Origin: Candidatus Poribacteria bacterium
GTDB lineage: Bacteria; Poribacteria; WGA-4E; PCPOR2b
NCBI GenBank assembly: GCA_022826645.1
Contig: JAJDUM010000100.1
Span: 62,001 to 126,000, forward strand
DNA length: 64,000 nt
Direction: 5' to 3'
Shown here: piece after piece, positions 18,694 through 26,517 of the stretch
How positions within the stretch are numbered: the first letter of the stretch is position 1
How the letters are laid out: every line of letters starts with the position of its first letter
The notes under the pieces: generated by a model
Database searches by the model: none
Told to the model about the DNA's origin: nothing
Seen by the model: only the letters and a program-made list of their open reading frames with translations
Translations under genes and position numbers: made by a program

Positions 18694-19497
18694 TCATTCA
18701 TCGTCAAGACTGAAGATTTTTCCTTTTTTGGTGACAAGTGTGCGAAGCGAAGTCGCCGCTGCCCGAAGTTGCGATTGGGCCCTGCCTTCATCGCTGCCTG
18801 TCGAAACCAAATCAACGGGCATGTAATGATTGTCATCGCGTCGCAAGGCGACATAAGCCTTTAAGTAGACATCTGGATGTTCGCCCATTACCTGTTGCAA
18901 AAGCGGCGAAACTTCCGCTTCAAACATATTTACATAAACACGCAACGTGGCGATTTTGGCACTATAGCGTTCAGCAATCAGCGGCGCAATGTAGGACTCA
19001 AAAATGGATTTCATTTCCCGCGGAGGACCCGGCATCAGTAGGATTGAAGACGAATCTCTTTTGACACGTACGCACGGTGCCCAGCCGACCGGGTTCTGAA
19101 AGACTTCGGCAGTTTCGGGAACCGTTGCCATGTTGACCATCGCATCGGTCGCGTCGTCGCGTTCCGTTAAACCCCGTCTCTCCATAAAGGAAGCTAATGT
19201 TTCCTCATGTACAACAGACTGCACCCCGAGAATTTTTGCAATAATCTGCACAGTCATATCATCGGGGGTTGGTCCGAGTCCTCCGGTGGTGAGAATCAGA
19301 TCTGTCTTCCGATGAATCGCATCCCCAATGGCTTCAAGCATCTCATCAAACTCATCCCGAAGCATCGTCACACGACGTAGCTGCCCACCGAGCTGAAGAA
19401 TCTGCTGGGCAATCCAGTGGGCATTAGTATCCTGAATCTGCCCAAGGGTTAGCTCTGTTCCAATTGAAAATAACTCAATAACGGGCGTGCGTTCCAA
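18694..19497 (-). CDS. cinA: CinA N-terminal (MoaB/MogA-like) domain protein
   Basis: 267 residues matching the N-terminal half of CinA: IELFSIGTELTLGQIQDTNAHW, TTGGLGPTPDDMT, and LLMPGPPREMKSIFE. In other bacteria this domain has ADP-ribose/NMN-related pyrophosphatase activity and links to competence. The C-terminal NMN deamidase domain of full CinA is absent; the gene simply ends after residue 267. The start is taken at a TTG (19497) with GAGGAGG five bases before it; an ATG eight codons earlier has no ribosome site. It follows the esterase by 39 bases. Confidence 0.88.
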   Translation of the reverse strand: MERTPVIELFSIGTELTLGQIQDTNAHWIAQQILQLGGQLRRVTMLRDEFDEMLEAIGDAIHRKTDLILTTGGLGPTPDDMTVQIIAKILGVQSVVHEETLASFMERRGLTERDDATDAMVNMATVPETAEVFQNPVGWAPCVRVKRDSSSILLMPGPPREMKSIFESYIAPLIAERYSAKIATLRVYVNMFEAEVSPLLQQVMGEHPDVYLKAYVALRRDDNHYMPVDLVSTGSDEGRAQSQLRAAATSLRTLVTKKGKIFSLDDE

Positions 19498-19536
19498 CCT
19501 AACCTCCTCGCCGTTACCCATCTATCTGCATATACA

Positions 19537-20568
19537 TCATAACTTTTGATTAAGGAATTCAAATGCGCCAACCCCGTGGAAGCTATGGGCAGCGTCAAAC
19601 ACCTCAAGCCCCAACTGATCTTCGGCATTGAAGACGCGAAAAATTTCCTGCGCTTGGTCAAACGCAAACCGGGTTGCATTAATTGGGAAGATAGTGTCTT
19701 CCGTGCCCGACTCGACGAACATTGCCCGTGGCGCAATCAAACCAGCGATGTCATACATTTCCGCATACTTGAGAACGCCGGGGATATAGTTGTCGATGCA
19801 GTGACTGATACTCAAAATACTATCGCGGAATGTATTAAAATAGCCGCTGACGACCGCAACTTTGAACCGTTCATCTATTGCTGCCGAATAAAAGGTCGTT
19901 GTGCCGCCGCCGGAGATGCCCATAACACCGATCCGGTTCATATCGATTTCAGGACGTGTTGAAAGGTAGTCGAGAGAGCGCATTGCGTCGTAGACCCGCC
20001 AGCCGATCATGGTTTCTCCCAGCAGGAACGCCGCCCCGGAAGCAGGCAGACATGATGAGTTGCCAGCTCCCCGTTGACACGCCGCATCATCTCGACGATG
20101 TCCGAACCCAAACTGTTCTATGGCCAAAGCAGCGTAGCCTTGATTGACACACTGAAGGGCAAAATCGTTTTGGTATTCACCGTATTCGATCCGCATCGTG
20201 CCATCTTCCTGAATCCCGACGATGTCATCAACACCGCGTCCGTGTCCGTGAAGGCAGAGAATAGTGGGACCTGGCTTTTCAAAATCTTTGGGCAGCAGCA
20301 AATAGCCAAAAATAGTCATGTTTGGACGGCTTTGAAACAGCACTGTTTCACGGGTATAGGTTGAGAACTCCTTCGTTTCCGTGACTCTGGGCAGCAATTC
20401 ACACCTTTCGTCTGGGAAACCACCGAGCAGTTCAACAAGTTTGGCTCGCAAATCCCGCTGCCACCTCTCTGCGTCGGTGCCTGTCGAAGCCTGAAACGCC
20501 ATCGCACGAGAGACGTGATCATACATTGTATGTGAAAAGGTTAATGTATCTAAACAATCTTGAGACAT
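19537..20568 (-). CDS. Alpha/beta hydrolase, acetyl-xylan-esterase/dienelactone-hydrolase-like
   Basis: 343 residues. LCLHGHGRG is the oxyanion strand, GVMGISGGGTTT the nucleophile elbow, GTEDTIFPI the acid and DAAHSFHG the His, i.e. a complete triad. This resembles cytoplasmic acetyl esterases and the family of hydrolases next to sugar-degradation genes. The substrate cannot be told. ATG start 15 bases after the cysteine synthase stop; weak ribosome site (CGGAAA), suggesting coupling to the upstream gene. Confidence 0.85.
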   Translation of the reverse strand: MSQDCLDTLTFSHTMYDHVSRAMAFQASTGTDAERWQRDLRAKLVELLGGFPDERCELLPRVTETKEFSTYTRETVLFQSRPNMTIFGYLLLPKDFEKPGPTILCLHGHGRGVDDIVGIQEDGTMRIEYGEYQNDFALQCVNQGYAALAIEQFGFGHRRDDAACQRGAGNSSCLPASGAAFLLGETMIGWRVYDAMRSLDYLSTRPEIDMNRIGVMGISGGGTTTFYSAAIDERFKVAVVSGYFNTFRDSILSISHCIDNYIPGVLKYAEMYDIAGLIAPRAMFVESGTEDTIFPINATRFAFDQAQEIFRVFNAEDQLGLEVFDAAHSFHGVGAFEFLNQKL

Positions 20569-20583
20569 CTGAAAATTTCCGTT

Positions 20584-21513
20584 CTAATCCCACAGTCTTG
20601 TGCTGAAATATCGCTCTCCGAGATCGTTGAAGACCGTAACGATAACGCCTTCTTTTATCTCTTTGGCAACTTCATAAGCACCTTGCAGGTATCCTCCGGA
20701 GGATTGGCCAACGAACCAACCCTGCCTTGCTAGACGGCTGCACATATCATACGCGTGATCGATGGTAACAGAGATTTTCTGATTAATAATACTCTCGTCG
20801 AGAATCTCTGGAACGATGTCTTCGGGTCTTCCCATCGGCTTGAGTCCCTCAATGCCGGGAAATTCATCAGGAACAATACTGCAAATTTGAATATCTGGAC
20901 TATATTCTTTGAGACGTTTTCCGACGCCGGTGATTGTTCCTCCTGTTCCCACCCCTGCGACAAAGTGGGTAATCCGTCCCGCTGTTTGTTCCAAAATTTC
21001 TACCCCTGTTGTCTCATAATGTGCACGCCAGTTGTTTTCGTTTTTGTACTGATCGGCGAAGTAGTACTTGTCGGGAGTCGTTTCGTGGCGGCGGTGGACT
21101 TCGCGGAGGGCTTCGTCGTAACCAAGGATTGCGTCCGTGTAGATGATATTTGCGCCGTGTGCTTGAATCCGCTTTTTTCGCTCTTCGCTGGCGTTGCTGG
21201 GAATGACCAATTCAACTTGGTAGCCTAAGACAGCACCAATCATAGCGTAGGCGATTGCGGCGTTTCCAGAGCTTGAATCAAGAATAAACTTGTCACGCGT
21301 TAGCTGGCCGGATCGGATGGCTTCGGTCAACATACGCAGAACGGGTCGATCTTTAATAGAACCACCCGGATTGTACATCTCTGCTTTTGCATAGATTTCT
21401 ACATCAGGCAACTCATCGACAAATAGGTCTATTTTGACCAGCGGTGTATTTCCAATCTGTTGAAGCAGTGGATAATTTGAGAGAGAAACGGAGCCGGTCG
21501 ATTTTTTGCTCAT
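20584..21513 (-). CDS. PLP-dependent cysteine synthase family protein
   Basis: 309 residues. GGSIKDRP carries the PLP Lys54; SSSGNAAIAYA, GVGTGGTITGVGKRLKE and GQSSGGYLQGA bind the cofactor phosphate. The family makes cysteine from O-acetylserine (or O-phosphoserine) and sulfide; cystathionine beta-synthase-like activity is also possible. No cysE neighbour is visible. ATG start with AAAGGAAG about 11 bases upstream. It heads an apparent esterase-cinA-infA co-directional run. Confidence 0.9.
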   Translation of the reverse strand: MSKKSTGSVSLSNYPLLQQIGNTPLVKIDLFVDELPDVEIYAKAEMYNPGGSIKDRPVLRMLTEAIRSGQLTRDKFILDSSSGNAAIAYAMIGAVLGYQVELVIPSNASEERKKRIQAHGANIIYTDAILGYDEALREVHRRHETTPDKYYFADQYKNENNWRAHYETTGVEILEQTAGRITHFVAGVGTGGTITGVGKRLKEYSPDIQICSIVPDEFPGIEGLKPMGRPEDIVPEILDESIINQKISVTIDHAYDMCSRLARQGWFVGQSSGGYLQGAYEVAKEIKEGVIVTVFNDLGERYFSTRLWD

Positions 21514-21594
21514 TTAGGATGTTACTTCCTTTTTCTAACGGAGTTTTATTAAGAGATTGCTGTCGAGCAGTTTTGAAAAATGGTTCGTAATACA

Positions 21595-22218
21595 CTACAT
21601 GACTGACTCCGTTTGAGCCAGTCGCTGCTCAACTAACGAGCGAATATGGTCCTTAGCGGCATCTCCGATTAGTTCGCCGCTGAGAATGTCAGTGACTTCA
21701 AATTCCGCTATACGCAGGGTCGGTTTCAGTCCGTGCAACGGCGGTAGCCAGTCCCGAAAGGTGTCGAAAAAGGCGCGCTGTGCCGCTCGACCGTTGGGAA
21801 ACGGGAAATCCGCTGTCTTGCGCCGAAAGCGATCCGTGCCCTTCCGAATCGCCATCTCTTGATGTTTGACGCATAATTGGAGATATGCTTGGCGATCAAA
21901 GCCCAGAGCTAAGTCTTCCGGATACCCGCCCAAAGTCGTCTGACGAAAAGTGGTAAAGTGCTGTAGTTCATCGAATTCGAAGATGAAATTGTAGGGCGTG
22001 GGGAAATAGGCATCGGGTGTCAAGTATCCCTCCGCTTTTGTGGCCAAACCTTCCCAATCGCCGCCCATCTTCTCAAAGAGATCGACAATTCTTGAATAGT
22101 ATTGACCAAAATGTGTCGGAGACGGTTTGTTAATCAACCAATCGAATTGGGCGCGTCGTTCAGCAGGAACCCCTAACACCTCCTCAACGAGCGCGATGAT
22201 GCCGATTTCAAGACGCAT
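21595..22218 (-). CDS. Protein of unknown function
   Basis: 207 residues, soluble, no signal peptide or membrane segment. The central stretch YNFIFEFDELQHFTTFR is the best-conserved-looking part; a Lys/Arg-rich segment follows near residues 124-135. I do not recognise the family with confidence. Codon use and frame quality match the neighbours, and it is codirectional with the cysteine synthase 81 bases away. Confidence 0.6.
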   Translation of the reverse strand: MRLEIGIIALVEEVLGVPAERRAQFDWLINKPSPTHFGQYYSRIVDLFEKMGGDWEGLATKAEGYLTPDAYFPTPYNFIFEFDELQHFTTFRQTTLGGYPEDLALGFDRQAYLQLCVKHQEMAIRKGTDRFRRKTADFPFPNGRAAQRAFFDTFRDWLPPLHGLKPTLRIAEFEVTDILSGELIGDAAKDHIRSLVEQRLAQTESVM

Positions 22219-22611
22219 GTTACGCGACGGTTCCCTTCAATAGTTGGTTCTATACCGTTCCGGTTCTCGGCAACCCCTGGAAAATTCGCGCAAACTGATC
22301 GCACACAATCTTAATTTTACCTTTACTCTAATCCCTGAATCGAGCGGGGCTTTCTAACCTTGCGAAAGTTTGAGATCTTACCGAATCAAAAGCATACCAC
22401 AAATCGAATCTTCTTTCAACTGTAAATTGCGCTGATCGATAATACTCGCTTTCGATACTTGTATTGGTTATAATTATGGCTGATTGGCTGTCCTATCCTA
22501 ACTGGGGATACCTCCTGTTACGAGACGACTTACCGTTAAACAAAATATGATAGAGTAAATGTAGAGCTGCTGCGCCTGCCAAATGTCAGTTTACTACAGA
22601 AAGGACAGAAA
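22219..22611. other. Divergent intergenic region
   Basis: 393 AT-richer bases between divergent genes. A rightward TATAAT is at 22469-22474, but the matching -35 is poor. No gene or structured RNA is recognisable. Confidence 0.4.
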
Positions 22612-24045
22612 ATGACAGATCTCCTCGATGATGCCCAGATGCAACAATTTATTACTGATGGCTATATCAGTGTTCGATCCGACTACCCTCCCGAATTTCA
22701 CCAAGACATCTATCAACAGATTGAGGCGATGTTTGAAGGTGAGGGCAATACCGGTAACAATATCTTGCCCCGCATCCCACAGATCCAGAAGGTCTTCGAT
22801 CATCCGGCGTTAAAAGGTGCCTTGACCAGCCTGCTGGGGGAAGGATACATCATGAACCCCCACCGACACTGCCATCTCAATCCTCCCGACAGCAAAGGGC
22901 AGCAATGGCATAAGGATTGTTATGTGTTTGATCACAATATGCGTCACCCCCGCTTTCAGTGGGTACTTGCGCTCTATTATCCTCAAGATACAACCGAAGA
23001 TATGGGACCTACAGGGCTGCTGCCCGGCAAGCAATTTCACAAGAAAGTTAGTAATGCCGATCCGCAACTGGCGAGCGAACCTGCGTCGCCCTTATGTGGC
23101 GAAGCCGGCACCGTCTCGCTTGTCCACTTTGACGCGTGGCACCGGGCAACGCCGAATTACAGCACGAAGAAACGATACATGCTCAAATTTCAGTTTGCGC
23201 GTATGCAGCCCCCTGAAGCACCTTCTTGGGATCATAAACGTCGTGGGTGGGAAGGCGATGCAAGCGACGAAAATCGAGCCACATCGGTAGATGTCTGGAA
23301 CTGGCTATGCGGAAACTATGCTTCGGATCCGGAGGCGTCGGGAGATACAGCGTCAGCTTTGGTGGAGGCTTTGGGTGATGAATCAGAAAGCGTCCGTCTG
23401 AACGCTGCCTATACGTTGGGGAGGATGGGGCAGTCTGTCGTGCCTGTATTAATTGATGCTATGCGGAAGGAAACCCTTGCATCGATCGAGGAAACAACTG
23501 CCAAACCCCCCGACAATCTACATGGTACCAATCCGACTGCCGGATGTGCAGCGCAAGCGCTATCCGCAATCGGTTCAGAAGCAGTTCCGGGATTGATTGA
23601 CACGTTGACGGACGAGCATTGGTGGGTTCGTGCGATGACTGTGGACGTGCTAACAAAGATTGGGCAGTCAGCGGGGGATGCTGTGCCGGTACTGATGGAA
23701 CGCGCAAATGACGAGCACTGGTGGGTACGTCGTAACGCAATTGAAGCGTTGGGGACTATTGGGTCATGCAGCCTTGACGCAACGCCGCTGCTGTCCGAAT
23801 CGTTACAGGACGAGGATTACCGGGTTCGGCGGAACGCCGCGCTTACTTTGGCGAAATTAGGGCAACCCGCGGACGACGCCATACCTGCTTTGGTGGAGAT
23901 GTTAGAGGACGAGAATCGGTACAATCGCTTTTATGCAGCAAATGCGTTGCGAGGAATTGATACCTCTGCCGCACGAGAGGCGTTGATGAATGCCCTTTTC
24001 ACTGCCCGATGGTGTTCAATCACCACGAAGGATAACCAATACTAG
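22612..24045 (+). CDS. PhyH dioxygenase fused to C-terminal HEAT repeats
   Basis: 477 residues in two parts. Residues 1-230 are a PhyH-family Fe(II)/2-oxoglutarate dioxygenase with WHKDCYV (His100, Asp102) and AWHRATPNYS (distal His177). Residues about 243-465 are HEAT/PBS-lyase repeats, recognisable by units such as DEHWWVRRNAIEALGTIG and DEDYRVRRNAALTLAKLG. The repeats should make a curved protein-binding scaffold, so the enzyme may act on, or be held to, a protein partner. ATG start behind AGAAAGGAC. The 3' end faces an aminotransferase gene. Confidence 0.9.
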   Translation: MTDLLDDAQMQQFITDGYISVRSDYPPEFHQDIYQQIEAMFEGEGNTGNNILPRIPQIQKVFDHPALKGALTSLLGEGYIMNPHRHCHLNPPDSKGQQWHKDCYVFDHNMRHPRFQWVLALYYPQDTTEDMGPTGLLPGKQFHKKVSNADPQLASEPASPLCGEAGTVSLVHFDAWHRATPNYSTKKRYMLKFQFARMQPPEAPSWDHKRRGWEGDASDENRATSVDVWNWLCGNYASDPEASGDTASALVEALGDESESVRLNAAYTLGRMGQSVVPVLIDAMRKETLASIEETTAKPPDNLHGTNPTAGCAAQALSAIGSEAVPGLIDTLTDEHWWVRAMTVDVLTKIGQSAGDAVPVLMERANDEHWWVRRNAIEALGTIGSCSLDATPLLSESLQDEDYRVRRNAALTLAKLGQPADDAIPALVEMLEDENRYNRFYAANALRGIDTSAAREALMNALFTARWCSITTKDNQY

Positions 24046-24068
24046 AGAGGGACACCTTCTCATAAGAT

Positions 24069-25415
24069 TTAGTATCCTAAACGTTTTGAAACCTCGTCAA
24101 TCGTCGCTGTCAGCGCATCAACGGTTTGCAGAACCTCCGACTCGTTGATTGTGAACGGAGGGCTGATAGCGATGTGATCGCCAGCCACGCCATCAATCAG
24201 CCCAGGAGCACCGGGCATTATCAAAACTCCTTTGTCAAAAGCTAAATCTACGACGGCTGAGGTCACGCCTTTTGAAACATCAAATGGTGCGCCTGTCTCT
24301 TTGTTAGCAACAAATTCAATACCAGTCAGCAGCCCTTTCCCACGAATATTCCCGACAATTGGCGACGTTTGAAGAGGCTTCAATTTTTCAAGCATCAGAT
24401 CGCCCATCCGTGCACACTGCGTAACGAGATCATACTTCTCAATATAATTCTGTACGGCGAGTGCAGTGGCACACGATAGGGGATTTCCACCGTAAGTATG
24501 TCCATGTGTAAAGCTGCTTGATTTCTTATAGATAGCGTCATAGACTTTTTCATGAGCGATCGTTGCAGCGATAGGCGTGTAGCCGCTGCTCAACCCTTTT
24601 CCAGTGGTCATGATATCGGGGATAACGTCCCAATGCTCGATAGCAAAATTCACCCCTGTGCGCCCGAATCCGGTTACCACTTCATCAGTGATCATCAGTA
24701 TATTATGTCGATCACAAATCTCCCGAATAGTGGGGTAATAGTCCGGTGGAGGGGCTACCCCCGCTGCCGATGTGCCAAGAATTGGTTCAGCGATAAAAGC
24801 GGAGATATACTCACTACCTTCTTGATGAATTACGCGCTCAAGTTCGTCCGCACAGCTGAGATGACAGTCGGGATATTCCTGTCCGTATGGGCATCGATAG
24901 CAGTATGGGGCTGGGATGTGCGGAAAATCGAGCAGGTAAGGAACATAATCGTCCCGCCATGGTGTCCTTCCAGACATTGACAGCGCGCCGATCGTATTGC
25001 CGTGCCAGCTTTGCCACCGCGAAATCACCTTGTATTTTTTTGAGTTGCCGGTTTCAATATGATATTTTCGCGCCATCTTCATGGCGGATTCCGTCGCCTC
25101 AGAACCGCCGGAGACGAAAAATACTTTTGAAAGTCCCTCCGGCGCCATATCTCCGATTTTTTGTGCGAGGTCGATTTGCGCTTGCGTGAGGAAACGGCTA
25201 TATGTGAAACAGACTTGACTTGCCTGTTCGCCCATAGCATCGGCAATCTCTTTGACGCCGTGACCGATGCTTACCACATGCACCCCTGCACACGCATCGA
25301 GGTAACGTTTGCCGTCTGTATCAAATAGATAGACCCCCTCACCGTGAGAAATCTGTTGCCACTGCTGTTTAAGTGTTCTATGAAAAATATGATCATCGTT
25401 CTGAACTTCAGTCAT
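24069..25415 (-). CDS. Class III PLP-dependent aminotransferase
   Basis: 448 residues. GGSEATESAMK, Asp244 in ITDEVVTGFGR and Lys273 in TTGKGLSSGYTP are the PLP-binding hallmarks. A Cys-rich loop (CYRCPYGQEYPDCHLSC, about 172-188) marks a subgroup near omega-amino acid or taurine-type transaminases. Donor and acceptor are unknown. ATG start with AAGGAGA nine bases upstream. It follows an SDR by 56 bases on the same strand; together they could convert an amino compound to an alcohol through an aldehyde or ketone. Confidence 0.9.
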   Translation of the reverse strand: MTEVQNDDHIFHRTLKQQWQQISHGEGVYLFDTDGKRYLDACAGVHVVSIGHGVKEIADAMGEQASQVCFTYSRFLTQAQIDLAQKIGDMAPEGLSKVFFVSGGSEATESAMKMARKYHIETGNSKKYKVISRWQSWHGNTIGALSMSGRTPWRDDYVPYLLDFPHIPAPYCYRCPYGQEYPDCHLSCADELERVIHQEGSEYISAFIAEPILGTSAAGVAPPPDYYPTIREICDRHNILMITDEVVTGFGRTGVNFAIEHWDVIPDIMTTGKGLSSGYTPIAATIAHEKVYDAIYKKSSSFTHGHTYGGNPLSCATALAVQNYIEKYDLVTQCARMGDLMLEKLKPLQTSPIVGNIRGKGLLTGIEFVANKETGAPFDVSKGVTSAVVDLAFDKGVLIMPGAPGLIDGVAGDHIAISPPFTINESEVLQTVDALTATIDEVSKRLGY

Positions 25416-25471
25416 TCAGTAATCTCCTTAGAATAAGTTTATGCGCCCATTCCAAATGGTAAAATCAATGT

Positions 25472-26305
25472 TCAGTTCTTCTGACGTTTCGGTGGAGTTG
25501 CAGAGACACCTTCCATACCGCCGCTAACCCTAAGTACCTCGCCCGTAATCCAAGATGCTTGCGGGCTACATAGAAAAGCAACACCGCGGGCAATATCAGT
25601 GGGTTCGCCCCATCGTCCCAACGGAATGGCACTCCGGATACGCTCGATCATCTCGTCTTCAGTAATATTAAGTGTTTCGCAACGTTGCGCCATATTTCTC
25701 CTGTTAAATTCGGTATAGACCGGACCGGGACTCACGGCATTTACTCGGATTCCATAGGCTGCCAATTCGATAGCCAATGTTTTGGTCAGGCTGATTATAC
25801 CTGCCTTTGCTACGTTGTACGCTGCAACCAGTGCCGCTGGATTTTGACCATTGATCGAGGCAACATTAACGATGCAGCCCTGTTCCTGATCCTCCATAAT
25901 CCCACCGGCAGCACGGCAACAGTAAAATGCCCCAGTCAAGGTGACGTTTAACACGCGGTCCCACTCCGCATCACTTAGCTCGACGATGGGGGTGACCTTT
26001 TGACCCGTGCCAGCGTTGTTGACTAGGATATCCAACCGTCCGTGTTCACTGACTACCCTGTTAAAAAATGCTGTGATCTCAGTGCTATTGGTGATGTCCA
26101 AGTGAGCTGCGTGTACCTTCAAACCATCAGTTCGTAGCCTGTCAGCTTCCGCCTCAGCCTTCTCCAGTTGCAGGTCAGCGATGATTGTCGTAGCACCGTC
26201 ACGGGCAAGTTGCTCGACGATGCCGAGACCTAACCCCTGTGCCGCTCCAGTTACCACTGCGATTGAGCCGTTAAGATTTTGTAAGGCAATTCCATCATTG
26301 TTCAT
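25472..26305 (-). CDS. Short-chain dehydrogenase/reductase
   Basis: 277 residues from the ATG at 26305. TGAAQGLG is the NAD(P) motif, NNAG follows, and AYNVAKAGI is the Tyr-x-x-x-Lys active site; PLGRWGEPTDIARGVAFLCS and ITGEVLRVSGG are the usual C-terminal marks of 3-oxoacyl-reductase-like SDRs. The start is uncertain: in-frame ATGs occur at 26305, 26311 and 26341 with no strong ribosome site, and the frame stays open for another 50 codons without SDR features. Confidence 0.88.
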   Translation of the reverse strand: MNNDGIALQNLNGSIAVVTGAAQGLGLGIVEQLARDGATTIIADLQLEKAEAEADRLRTDGLKVHAAHLDITNSTEITAFFNRVVSEHGRLDILVNNAGTGQKVTPIVELSDAEWDRVLNVTLTGAFYCCRAAGGIMEDQEQGCIVNVASINGQNPAALVAAYNVAKAGIISLTKTLAIELAAYGIRVNAVSPGPVYTEFNRRNMAQRCETLNITEDEMIERIRSAIPLGRWGEPTDIARGVAFLCSPQASWITGEVLRVSGGMEGVSATPPKRQKN

Positions 26306-26517
26306 GCACATACCCCATTTCTTCCGACATAGCGAAACCATCTCAGGCTCCGGGATTGACAATCCCACGGCGCGGGTTGTGGTAGCTTTAATGTAAACGT
26401 TGAGGGCAACATCCAGCCTCCCAGTGAGACAAACTATAATTGTTTGGCAAATCACTCGTCCTTTAGTGGAGACGACGATCGCTTTTGCTGTCAAAGTTCA
26501 TTTTTGCTGCTCTTCCG

